From: Conidiobolus incongruus B7586
Taxonomy: Eukaryota; Entomophthoromycota; Entomophthoromycetes; Entomophthorales; Conidiobolaceae
Assembly: GCA_000697335.1 (NCBI GenBank)
Contig: JNEM01010549.1
Coordinates: 1 to 20,814 of the forward strand
DNA length: 20,814 nucleotides
Reading direction: 5' to 3'
A program made the position numbers and the translations under genes. This document shows positions 9,843 through 19,729 of this stretch, in pieces. Positions within the stretch are counted from its first letter, which is position 1, and every line of letters starts with the position of its first letter. The notes beneath the pieces were generated by a model. The model had not been told where the DNA came from and did no database searches. It worked only from the letters and a program-made list of their open reading frames with translations.

Positions 9843-10429
9843 ATTTTAATATGAAATAAACCCTTTATTTTATTGTTTCCGCTTTCCTTATAATAATATT
9901 TTTAATAGTATAGTTGAAAAAAAATTTCATTCTGTTATTAGGTCCGTTTACTCATTATGTTTTCAATACGAACAAGCAAATAAATAATTTTATTGGATAA
10001 TAAATGTTAAAAAATATTGAAAATATCCAAAATACACTTTGTTTAAATTCCAGTACAAAATTTTTAGATAATTACACACCCAAAATAAAAATTTCTTTAA
10101 CTGAGAATTATTTTTTAAGGTTCATTTTATTATAATTTTAATTTAATTAGAGTATATATTTAATAATCAACACTGTATATATCTTAATTAAATTTAGTAT
10201 TGCATCAATTACTTACATTGGGATTGTCATTATCGCTTATAAAAACAACATACATATATTAGTTAAATTTATTAAATCAAATTTAATTATTTAATCAATT
10301 CTTTGTAAAATTTAATTTTCCATTTGAAATATAATATTTTGTAAATTTATCTTGCATTGAATTTTCAAAAAAAAAAAAACTGCGTATTATACACTTTATT
10401 AATTAATTTGCTCAATATTTTTATCAATT
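9843..10429. other. Convergent 3' intergenic region
   Basis: The M28 gene (+) and the cation-pump gene (-) end toward each other here. An AATAAA lies at about 9855-9860, just after the M28 stop, and a run of 12-13 A lies near 10367-10379. No gene or RNA is seen. Confidence 0.5.
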
Positions 10430-13400
10430 CTATTTACTATATTTGCTGGATATTATGCTTGGAGGATGAGTTGTTGCACTAGAATCATATTCAGTTCTCA
10501 CTGTTGGATACATTTGAAGTCCAGGTATATCAGGATTCCACTTTGTCTTAAATCTTCTTCTGGTTAACCACACTCTGAATGTGGCATAAAGTAACATAAT
10601 ACATCCTCCAACAATGGGAATCAGCCAAAACTTGGGGTTCAATCTATAGGAGCTTTCAAATGCAACGTTAAAGGGTGGAACGTAAACAATTAAAAATCCT
10701 AAAATAAACCCAGCAATAAGCCCGGCAAAATTGCGCCAATTCGTCCACATATGATTTCCAAATGGGTACTTAAGCTTAGCCTTGCAGGCAAATATATTAA
10801 AACCCTGACATATCATGACGGACAGGTAGTACATTGATTGAGCTTGAGCCAAAGCTTCTAATTGATCTTGAGCTGTTAGCGCATGGTTAGATGAGTTTAT
10901 AAATGTAGCAGCATTGCGAGTAAAAAAGGCCATTTCAGGATTCATTGAGTTTCTCTGCATCCAAACTGAATCAGTCAGGGATAGACCATGGGAGTACAGT
11001 ACCCAAAAGAATGCAATATGGCATATAAACGCTTCAATAATGCCCATTTCCAGAAATGAATAACTGAGTAAATCGGCATCCACCATTACTTCACTCTCAT
11101 TGGGCTCCCATTTTTCTTTCCAATAGGCCCAAGTGGTGATTCTATTCCAAGTATGTTTGTACCTTTGGAATCGAGTTGGTGGAATGATTTCGCCAGTTTC
11201 AGGATCGGTTATCGGTGGCAGCTCCTTTGATTTAAGCCTTCTTAAACGCTCAATCGATGTAGGGGTCACAGGTTTTCTAGGCTTCATTTTCATTAATCCA
11301 GTGGCCGTTTCAGGCTTATCCCAAGCGTAAGAAAGTGCAGCAAATAACTCAAATCCAAGATCAATGACTAAAATTAGGATAGCACTTAAAGGCAAGGGGA
11401 AAGGGACGAGAATATAGAGTAGCTGAGGTATAACCTCAGGCATGGAGTGAGTCAAAGTGTATTGGATACTCTTTTTGAGATTGCTAAAAATCAATCGTCC
11501 TTCTTCAATTCCCTTCACAGTACTGGCAAAGTTGTCATCCAATAGTACCATTGCGGCAGCCTCTTTGGATACATCTGATCCAGATTCATTCATCGCAATC
11601 CCCAAGTCGGCCTTTTTAAGTGCTGGCGAGTCATTCACACCGTCACCTGTCACACCAACTATATGGCCAATCGACTGAGCTCTCTTTACGATTTCCAGCT
11701 TATTCTTTGGAGATGTCCTAGCAAAGATAATCTCTTCTTTGCTAAAAATGCTATCCCAATCCTTATCTGTGAGTCCGCTTATTTGATCCCCATGGATGAC
11801 AATTGAGCTATATTCCTCCTCTAAGATGGATTCTATTGGTCGTTTGGTCCTTTCAGCAACCATCTTTTTTGTCTCTCCAAGCATTAGGTTGATTTTACGT
11901 CCAATTGCTTCTGCAGTCAACGGATGATCACCTGTGACCATCATGACGCGAATTCCAGCAGTTCTACATCGGCCAATCGCTTCCCTTACTCCATGTTTGG
12001 GGGGATCTTCTAAGCTAACCAATCCAACAAAGCAAAGATCTTTATGAGGATAGTTTTGAGATTTTTTCGAGAATTCAAAGTCTACAGGGTATTCCTCTCT
12101 GTTCAATTTCTGCTGTGCAAATGCGAGAACACGATGTCCTAACCCTGCCATATATTCATATGTCGACATGAATTGTACCTTGTGTTCTTCTGTCAGCGGA
12201 ACTTGATTCCCATCCAACAAGATATAGCTGCATATCTTGAGGATTCTCTCAGGAGCACCCTTGAAGTAGGTGATCAAATCTCCAGTGGCATGCTCAACCT
12301 GGTTAATTGACATAGCCCATTTATTATCTGAATTAAATGGAATTTCGAATACTTTGGGGTACCTTTCGGCCATTGCGTCGAAATTCCTCAGATGAGTGGC
12401 AGCAAATCTTGTTAGACCAGATTCCGTCGCATCGCCTATGACCTGACGCCTTTCAACTGGAACATCTGTTCGATCGAATTTGGCTTTGGAGTTGAGTGCA
12501 CAGTTAAAGCAGATATCTTCCATACCTGGAGTTGCTATAGTCGTCATATTTTGCTCATCAACACTTCCAGATCGGAGAGCTCCAGTCATTTTAAGGTTAC
12601 TCCAAACCTTGGTAACTGTCATTTGGTTCCTTGTTAACGTTCCCGTTTTGTCAGTAGCAAGAAGGGTGATCGCTCCCAACGTCTCTACTCCTTGTAAATC
12701 CTTTACCAGCACATTCTGACTTGCCATCCTCTTTGCCGCCAGTGTAAGCAGCATTGTCACAGTAGCAGGTAGTCCTTCAGGAACCCAAGCCATAAACACA
12801 CCGATGGAAAAGTTGAGTGTCGTGCTAATATTCTTATATACGATAATGCTCAATATGAAAAAGATTACTGCTGTGATGAACGCCAATGTAGCGATAAATT
12901 TAACAAAATTATCAATTTCAACACTTAAGGGACTTGGATTCTTTTTCTCTCCTGCTGTCATTCCTGCAATCTGCCCCAATACTGTGCTATCTCCTGTTCT
13001 TACCACAATACCATAACCCTCCCCAGAGACAACTAATGTACCGTTAAAGACCATATTGATAGCTTCAAGTGGGTTCCGTTTGTCATTCTGTGGAGAACGC
13101 TCTTGAGGCTCCGATTCTCCAGTTAATGAAGAATTATCCACTTTCATATCTGTACATTGAAATATAAGTAAGTCTGCGGGAACTTTATCTCCCATTCTGA
13201 CGAATGCCACATCTCCAACCACCAGATCCGCCGCAGGAACTTGAAGGATGGTCCCTTCCCGGATTACTCTTGTCTGCTGAGGGATCAGTTTCAAAAAGGA
13301 TTCCAACACAGATGCACTCTTCTGCAATTGAACAAATTCTACCAGCGCATTTAAGAAAGCTACTACAATTAGGATAGCTCCCAGGTATACATTGCTCTTA

Positions 13401-13702
13401 TTAGCAATAGGATCAATTCCATATAGGATATATGACAAAATACCAGCCAATATCAGTAGCAAATTGAATAGAGAACTTAAACACTCCAAATACACCATGA
13501 TTGGATGCTTTTTCTTTGGAGGATTCAAAACATTTGGGCCATATTTGACCAAAAGATCTGCTGCTAATTGGTTCGATAGCCCTCCACTAGTATCGGGCTT
13601 TTGGACATCCACTTGAGTTTGGTATCGATTGCATACTTCTTCTAATGTGAGCAAATGCTCATCAATATCAACGGTTTTTTGCTTAGATGATTTCTCTGTC
13701 AT
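10430..13702 (-). CDS. P-type cation-transporting ATPase, Na,K/H,K-ATPase alpha-like (P2C), atypical ion site
   Basis: One uninterrupted frame of 1090 residues starts at the ATG at 13702, near the expected N-terminus (cytosolic LTLEEVCNRYQT region). Core P-type motifs are intact: TGES (194-197), phosphorylated D351 in DKTGTLT, KGAPERIL (481-488) and TGDGVNDSP (685-693), with about ten membrane segments. Match to animal alpha subunits is close around VPEGLPATV, LVKDLQGVETLG and DDNFAS. Several ion-site positions differ: H752 and S753 replace S775 and N776 (pig numbering), E785 replaces D808, and N969 replaces D926; E309, E756 and D781 keep E327, E779 and D804. The SYGQ beta-binding motif is not seen, and the cytosolic loop after segment six carries ~58 extra residues (~812-870). 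It probably exports Na+ or H+ at the plasma membrane, but the ion and stoichiometry cannot be read. No beta-subunit gene is present in the window. Confidence 0.93.
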   Translation of the reverse strand: MTEKSSKQKTVDIDEHLLTLEEVCNRYQTQVDVQKPDTSGGLSNQLAADLLVKYGPNVLNPPKKKHPIMVYLECLSSLFNLLLILAGILSYILYGIDPIANKSNVYLGAILIVVAFLNALVEFVQLQKSASVLESFLKLIPQQTRVIREGTILQVPAADLVVGDVAFVRMGDKVPADLLIFQCTDMKVDNSSLTGESEPQERSPQNDKRNPLEAINMVFNGTLVVSGEGYGIVVRTGDSTVLGQIAGMTAGEKKNPSPLSVEIDNFVKFIATLAFITAVIFFILSIIVYKNISTTLNFSIGVFMAWVPEGLPATVTMLLTLAAKRMASQNVLVKDLQGVETLGAITLLATDKTGTLTRNQMTVTKVWSNLKMTGALRSGSVDEQNMTTIATPGMEDICFNCALNSKAKFDRTDVPVERRQVIGDATESGLTRFAATHLRNFDAMAERYPKVFEIPFNSDNKWAMSINQVEHATGDLITYFKGAPERILKICSYILLDGNQVPLTEEHKVQFMSTYEYMAGLGHRVLAFAQQKLNREEYPVDFEFSKKSQNYPHKDLCFVGLVSLEDPPKHGVREAIGRCRTAGIRVMMVTGDHPLTAEAIGRKINLMLGETKKMVAERTKRPIESILEEEYSSIVIHGDQISGLTDKDWDSIFSKEEIIFARTSPKNKLEIVKRAQSIGHIVGVTGDGVNDSPALKKADLGIAMNESGSDVSKEAAAMVLLDDNFASTVKGIEEGRLIFSNLKKSIQYTLTHSMPEVIPQLLYILVPFPLPLSAILILVIDLGFELFAALSYAWDKPETATGLMKMKPRKPVTPTSIERLRRLKSKELPPITDPETGEIIPPTRFQRYKHTWNRITTWAYWKEKWEPNESEVMVDADLLSYSFLEMGIIEAFICHIAFFWVLYSHGLSLTDSVWMQRNSMNPEMAFFTRNAATFINSSNHALTAQDQLEALAQAQSMYYLSVMICQGFNIFACKAKLKYPFGNHMWTNWRNFAGLIAGFILGFLIVYVPPFNVAFESSYRLNPKFWLIPIVGGCIMLLYATFRVWLTRRRFKTKWNPDIPGLQMYPTVRTEYDSSATTHPPSIISSKYSK

Positions 13703-14628
13703 CTAATAATATTCAAAAAAAATAATTAAATCAGATGGGAAATAAAAACTAAAGTTAATGATTAATCAGATACATGTGCAGAGTAGCACCTAGCCTTATA
13801 AACTTTTTCATACTACCTTAAATTCATACAATGATATGTTTCTAACGATGAAAGATCGGCACTCGAAATTACTGTGATACTAAGTAGATTTCAAACCATT
13901 ATCACAAATTCCAAGTTTCTAGTAACCTTCAGCTTCCTTAATTGGTTTTCAATTGTGCCATATTCGGCAGGTTTATAGTTAATTTTAATTCTAACAACTA
14001 CTATTGGTCAAATTAGGCAAATGAAGACATGAACCATAACAAATAATGAATTTTCAGTCTCACTCGTAAATTTTCTTATTTTAGAGTTTTACAGCTTTGG
14101 CTATTGATATATTTCAAGTTGGTAAAGAATTTTGTAAATTTATTTGATACTGGTATTGGGTTATATATAATCAAACTCAAACAAGGGATATATAATTTCA
14201 TAATTTTAAACGTATCACTCAAATAATTTAGACATACCGATTGAATAACGATATAACTGTCTAGAAATCTTTCTATCACAATTTGATCTAACATACCTTG
14301 ATTGATTTACAAAGTATTTATTCATGTATAATATTATAATTAATTAAAAAATATGTAAATAGTCAATAGAATCAAAATATTCTATATAATATTCATGGAT
14401 AACGATTTGTTCTAATAGGATATTAATTTTTTGCTAAATAATAGTAATACTCAAAATATAGCTGCTTGGTATTTCTAAATTAAGATTTTTTGATAAGTTG
14501 ACTTAAATTCCTAGTCTTTCAATCAGTATTATCCCATAAAATAATTAGTTTGAAGATATGTCATTAAATTCATTCGATGAGGTATTGAATTATTCAAAAA
14601 AAACAAAATATATCAATTGTTATAATAA
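13703..14628. other. Divergent promoter region, cation pump / CDC27
   Basis: This 926-bp spacer lies between two divergent start codons. On the minus strand GTTTATAAGG (13794-13803) is a TATA-like site about 95 bp before the pump's ATG. A 72-codon minus frame at 14294-14076 lacks family features and is not called. An upstream frame that overlaps the CDC27 start is listed separately. Confidence 0.45.
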
Positions 14629-14692
14629 ATGTCTACATTCGACTTCAGTATCTACTTTTCATCGCCACCTGAAGAATATACCCAATATTTAA
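14558..14692 (+). promoter_or_regulatory. Candidate upstream ORF overlapping the CDC27 start
   Basis: An ATG at 14558 opens 44 codons out of frame with CDC27 and stops at 14690-14692, past the CDC27 ATG at 14629. If the transcript begins upstream of it, ribosomes starting there would miss the CDC27 start, which would lower expression. Its GATGAG|GTATTG could instead be a splice donor. Transcript start data are lacking. Confidence 0.25.
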
Positions 14693-17066
14693 AAAAAGCT
14701 TATTGGTATTCTATAGATCATTTCAACTATGAAAATGCAATTTTCTTAGCTCAGCTATTTTCAACATATGATACTAATCAGCAAGAAGCAAAATACTTTT
14801 TAGCTCTAGCTCATTTTCACCTTGGACATCACAGTTTAGTCGTTGATATATTAAACAGTTGTACACTTACTCACTCTTTATATCTGTTGTCGAAATCATA
14901 TATTCAATTAAGAAATTTTTCTTCTTCAGAAAGATGTTTAAATCAGCTATATTTAATTTTAAATTGTGAACAAAACGATTCAAGTAATTATATTAAAATT
15001 CCTATTCATTATTATCTTATTAATAGCTTCATCAAAAGGAATAGGTGATCCCGAAGTTTATCGGATAACTAAACCCGATTTAGCTTCTTGTTTATATCTT
15101 CAAGGTTTAACTTATCGGTAAATATGATAAAAATATCATATTTATTTAATATTTAACTGTTATACAGAGGTCTAGGAAAATTTGAAGAAGCATCTTTAAA
15201 ATTCAAAGAAGCCATATATCACAATTGCTTAATATGGTGCGCTTTTGAAAATCTATGTCAAATAGGTAAACTTGAAATTTCATTTGTTAATATAACATTC
15301 CAATTAATAAATTAAAAAAGATCCACCAAATGAGACATATATCCATTCTTCATTTTCTATAAACCAAATAACAGCAAAATTTTGTATACCAGTGAATAAC
15401 CACATTAATTCCAACAATAATGATATTTTGATGACTGGAATAAATACTCTTGAGTCTTCAACATTATCTACTCGATCTACTAACAAGCTACCATCTAGTA
15501 CTCCTTCAAGATCAGACAAGTACTAACTGAGTATTTTATTCAAATGAATTACTTATAAACTATTTCTTAGAATGAAAAAATCTTCCAATCCAAATGATTC
15601 TAGTGTACATATGACAATAGCTAATAAACGTGTTACTGCTTTATCCACAAAAACTCCTCCCTCTAGGATTAACTCAAGGAACTCTATGCGATCCAAACCA
15701 GTCGCTGCACCTATAAAAGCAAAGCCAACTACTCGAATACTAGCTAAATCAAAGCAGGTGAATGAAAATAACACAATTTTAACCAGATCATCTGTAACAT
15801 GCATAGATTATTATTGGCTACCTAACTGATATTTATATTTAGATTACCTCCAATTTGGCTTTGCGGCAACCAACTCCAACAACTAGTAAGAAATCAAGCA
15901 TAACTCATCCTGATAATGCAAATCTATCAGATAATGATCAAGCTGTGACTACTTTTGAAATTCCTCAGAATATCAAATACACCACTAATGCCCCAATCAA
16001 AGAAGAAATTCATCCTGAAGAACCTTGTACGATTTCGCCAGATTCGAGGTCAATGAATTTTATTCACAATTTGTTCATTAAGCTTGCTACTGGCTACGCT
16101 GAACTTCAAAATTATTCAAGTGAAGATGCGATCAAAACATTTTCATCGATTCAATACCCTAAATACTCCAATCCCTGGATTCAGACTCAAATATCCAAAG
16201 CATATATTGATCTAGGTCATAATATTCAAGCCGAAGAAGTTCTGAATGATGCTTTGAAAAAATATCCTTTATTTCTAGATTCAATGGATATTTATTCTTC
16301 CATCCTATGGCAGCTTGGCAAAACTGATGAACTCTACGAACTTGCAAATAACCTCACCGATCGTCATAAAAAACTGCCTCAAACATGGTGCGCGATGGGT
16401 AATTATTTCAATAGTCAGCAAGACCACACTAGAGCTTTGAAATGTTTTAAGAGAGCTACCTTATTAGATAATCGATATGCATTGGCTTACAATCTTGCAG
16501 GTCATGAGTACATTGATATCAAAGAAACTCAGCTAGCCTTACAATGCTTCCAAACGGCCGTTAACATCCATCCTAGATTTTATCAAGCTTGGTTTAACAT
16601 CGCTAGAATTTACTTATTCTCAGAGAAATACGAATTGGCATTGGCTCATTTAGCAAAGGCGATATCGATCAATCCTAAACATCCTATTTTGCTTCAATAT
16701 GTTGCCGAGTGTCGAATTCGCTTGGGACATTTTGAAGGTGCTCTTTACGCATTACAATTGGCCACCCCTATGGACCCCAGCAATATTATGATTCGATACA
16801 AGAAAGCCAAATTATTGATCAAGCTAAATCAAATTTCTGATGCTAAACATGAATTGGACATTATCAAACAAAATGCTCCTGAAGAATCTGACGTGTATTA
16901 TACTCTTGCCAAACTTTCTACATTAGAAGGCGATTATTGTCAAGCGGATCTCTATTACCAAGAAGCCATCAAGCATAACCCAGAAATTGAACCCAAAGTT
17001 AATAGACTGAAAGAGCTTATTAGCAAAAACGAAACCATTACTTGGGACGATGAAGATGATCTTTAA
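14629..17066 (+). CDS. CDC27: Anaphase-promoting complex subunit 3 (CDC27), TPR protein
   Basis: CDC27/APC3 is the TPR scaffold of the anaphase-promoting complex that binds activator and Apc10 tails. Six exons join in frame: 14629-14983, 15027-15117, 15168-15265, 15321-15519, 15571-15793 and 15843-17066, with introns of 43, 50, 55, 51 and 49 bp; the last has a good CTAAC branch site. The 729-residue product has the family's size. Residues 1-180 hold the N-terminal TPR block (AIFLAQLFSTYDTNQQEAKY, then YRGLGKFEEASLKFKEAIYH). Residues ~182-390 are a disordered Ser/Thr/Asn-rich linker with a basic part. Residues ~395-715 are the C-terminal superhelix, closely matching human CDC27 at TWCAMGNYFNSQQDHTRAL and NLAGHEYIDIKETQLALQCF. 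The tail ends acidic (WDDEDDL). The ends of introns 1 and 5 are the least certain; a CAG|GTGAAT donor at 15757 would also keep frame. Confidence 0.93.
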
Positions 17067-17960
17067 TTTATATTTTCATTGATATACTAGCATAATTATA
17101 TCTTGTGATCAATAAAAATTATTTATATAAATCACTTTTTCATACACACATCATTTTTATTTATTTTTTATTTTCTTGTTTTTGTTTTTGAAATGACTTA
17201 ATTAGCAACGTTTTTACCATCTATTGATATCATTCATAATTTATTAACACTATATTTATTTTTAATCAAAATGTATAAAATTTCAAGATTTTTCCATAAA
17301 ATTATTCATGGCTTTGTATTTACTGAATTGTTAAAAATATATTATAAAATTTAATAATCTTTTTTGAATCACATCATATAAATTTAATGAAATGAATATT
17401 TTATACTTTCAATTTACTACAAAATATAAACCATTGTCTTTTACTAAAATAATTATTATTTCAAATAATAAAATTTCAATAATTTGAAATAAATAAAATT
17501 AACTATTTAATAAGCCTATTCAAAAGTGTATTTTCCTCTGAATTATGTTTATATATAATTTAAATAGTGTTCTATACTTTAAACATGACCTTATACAATA
17601 TATATGATACCTGCGAATCAATAAGAATTCATTAAAAAATTTATACTGAATTTCATTTGATATGATGGTTGATTCCAGTTTGTGTTGATTATAATTTAGA
17701 GCATTGATTAAGCTTAACTTGTAATGGTTTGAAAAATATTGGAAGTATTTAGTATATTAACCATTAAAATTATAAAACTATATATTGAATCGATTTTGTA
17801 TATTTTTCAAATTATAATTTTACACAATAATAAGTTATGTTTATATTTAAGTAATATAAGATCAGATAGGCAAGTACAATATAGTTTAAATGATTTTGAT
17901 ACTATGGACTGCAAATTAAAAACAATACTCAAAACAAAACTGAAATAATATTTTATTATA
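17067..17960. other. Convergent 3' intergenic region
   Basis: CDC27 (+) and the CENP-L-like gene (-) end toward each other across 894 bp. An AATAAA lies near 17110, just past the CDC27 stop. A 69-codon frame at 17739-17948 opens on TTG, is Ile/Leu/Tyr-rich and looks like chance. CA/TG density is normal, unlike 1-1080. No RNA gene is seen. Confidence 0.5.
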
Positions 17961-18849
17961 TTAATTTGTATTAAGTAAACCCAAGCTCTCTACCCATTGG
18001 GTAATTGGAATTAGTTTAGCTTGCCTACTTGAAGCGGACCAAAAATGAGTGCTCATCTCAATCAAATTTGAAACATATTTAAACCCTACATTCAATGAGT
18101 AAAATCATTATAACTGTTTGATTTATACTTACTATGAACAAACCATCCTGTATAAAAAATATTGGTAATGTCATATAAATTAGAGTTTAGTACAGCTAGT
18201 TGAGTCGAATTAATACTAATTATTGATTAATATCCATTAAATAATAATATAATGTATTAAATAGAAATAATTACCTTTGAAGAAAAATCAGAGAAGCACT
18301 CATATCCTCTAATTTTATTTGATCTTTATTTCTTATGTTTTTCAACTTACTAAATGACGCAGCGGTAATATGACCATGCAATTTAGCAGTACTACTTAAT
18401 TCACCAAAAATATCCCTCACTAATAAATCCTGATAAAAATAGTTCAGAATTTAAATGTATGTATATTGTATTAAGATGTACCAGATTATCTTTATTTCCA
18501 CCTTGAGCACTCTCGATAAAATGATAAAACTAAATTTTAAAGTATGAACAAATGGTTATATTAAATAATTGTATTAAATTACATTTAAATTCTGATGATG
18601 TAAAGATGAAATAGCAAGAATTGTGTCAGGTGATATCTATTAAATTCAATTATCATACACCATTTTCAACTTGAACTTAATATATATTTACCTCATTAAA
18701 GAAGATTAATTCAATTGAATCGTCAACAAGTGAGATTTTATAATAGCTAAATATATAAATATAAGCAATTATATAATCGAAATTATTATGAATAACTACT
18801 TTATACTATTTCCAATATTTACGAACTATATATTACATTAATTGGCATA

Positions 18850-18891
<42 letters not shown>

Positions 18892-19394
18892 AGAATAATT
18901 ACCATAAATTGGTCTGGAAAAGAATCATAATTTAATTCATTTTGAATAAATTTCAAACCTAATATTGAAAGTTGAAGACCAAAATAATAATCATATTTGA
19001 TAGAATATACCTAGTTTAATGTTATTTTCATTATAGTGATGTTTAAAAATTGTAACATTAGGAAAATTGTTTTGAAACCAATTATGAATTTGTAGATCAA
19101 ATGGTTCATTAAAAGTAGTTAGAATTTTGACACAAATATCATTTTGGTTATTTAATATGAAATTTAATAAACCAAAAATATTTTCATTTTCTTTCATTTC
19201 AAATTGATATAATCTCAAGTTAGGCTCATTGTTACTAGGAAATAAATATGTGATATAAATGAATAAGTCATGAAGCTAGAAGATTATTAATAAATCAAAT
19301 ATTAAAGGTATGTCTGCTTTACCTCAATTACTAATTGATGGCCAATAAAATGATTTAACTTAAATTCGAATAAAGGCTTCTCCATATTATTCAT
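17961..19394 (-). CDS. Intron-rich gene, possible CENP-L/Iml3-like kinetochore protein (about 289 aa)
   Basis: Nine minus-strand exons keep one frame: 19394-19323, 19275-19011, 18958-18903, 18805-18692, 18636-18583, 18529-18482, 18429-18275, 18147-18133 and 18051-17961. Introns are mostly 47-55 bp; the third is 97 bp because it holds an (AT)18 tract. The acceptor of intron 3 and the ends of exon 8 are the least certain. The start could be the ATG at 19394 or 19385. The order of features recalls CENP-L/Iml3: a PLFEFKLNHF strand near the N-terminus, IHNWFQNNFPNVTIF (CENP-L has IIGTWFQKTF), SIELIFFNEISPDTILAI (CENP-L has LDISFAIHPEDAKAL), then DLLVRDIFGELSSTAKLHGH and DQIKL. CENP-L pairs with CENP-N in the inner kinetochore. 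The likeness comes from remembered sequences and is weak, so the identity stays tentative; the gene itself is much better supported. Confidence 0.6.
18853..18888. repeat. (AT)18 microsatellite inside an intron
   Basis: Eighteen uninterrupted AT units lie in the third intron of the CENP-L-like gene. Without them this intron would be about 61 bp, near the size of its neighbours. The tract is close to the donor side of the intron. Confidence 0.95.
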
Positions 19395-19729
19395 TAATTA
19401 AATTTCTTATTAATCTCAAAATGGGACTTGATAATCAGAAATATAAACTATGATTAAGCATTATGGGATATTTTTTTCATACTATAACCATGAATTTATA
19501 ATTAATTATTGTAAAATAAAGAATCAGATAATAAGATGAACGTCGATTTTATATCAACTATTGGATACTTAAAATACAAAAATAAGACTTAATTAGTGAT
19601 TTAATTTTTATGATGATTCGCATATTTATGATAAAACAAAGTTACTGGATCTAGAATTTTAAAGTCAAATATTTAAATAATAGTATTAAATGAATAAAAC
19701 ATTTTGGAATATTATATTTGGTAAATCTA
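19395..19729. other. Intergenic region between two minus-strand genes
   Basis: These 335 bp contain the 3' flank of the SNX9-like gene and the promoter of the CENP-L-like gene. On the minus strand an AATAAA-type signal cannot be placed with confidence among many A/T runs. No gene is seen. Confidence 0.4.

Noticed and set aside
14076-14294. Minus-strand 72-codon frame in the spacer before CDC27
   Set aside because: No motif, base composition like the spacer, and no splice partners; best taken as chance.
15030-15060. CDC27 as a broken gene, because its first frame stops at 15046-15048
   Set aside because: A short GT-AG intron at 14984-15026 restores the expected protein, and four later introns and the TPR region are intact.
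17739-17948. Plus-strand 69-codon frame beyond CDC27
   Set aside because: Opens on TTG, is dominated by Ile/Leu/Tyr/Lys as expected from random AT-rich DNA, and has no flanking exon signals.
18991-19218. Single 75-codon minus-strand gene
   Set aside because: It is the main part of exon 2 of the CENP-L-like gene; the frame extends upstream to a good acceptor and is cut by a donor downstream.
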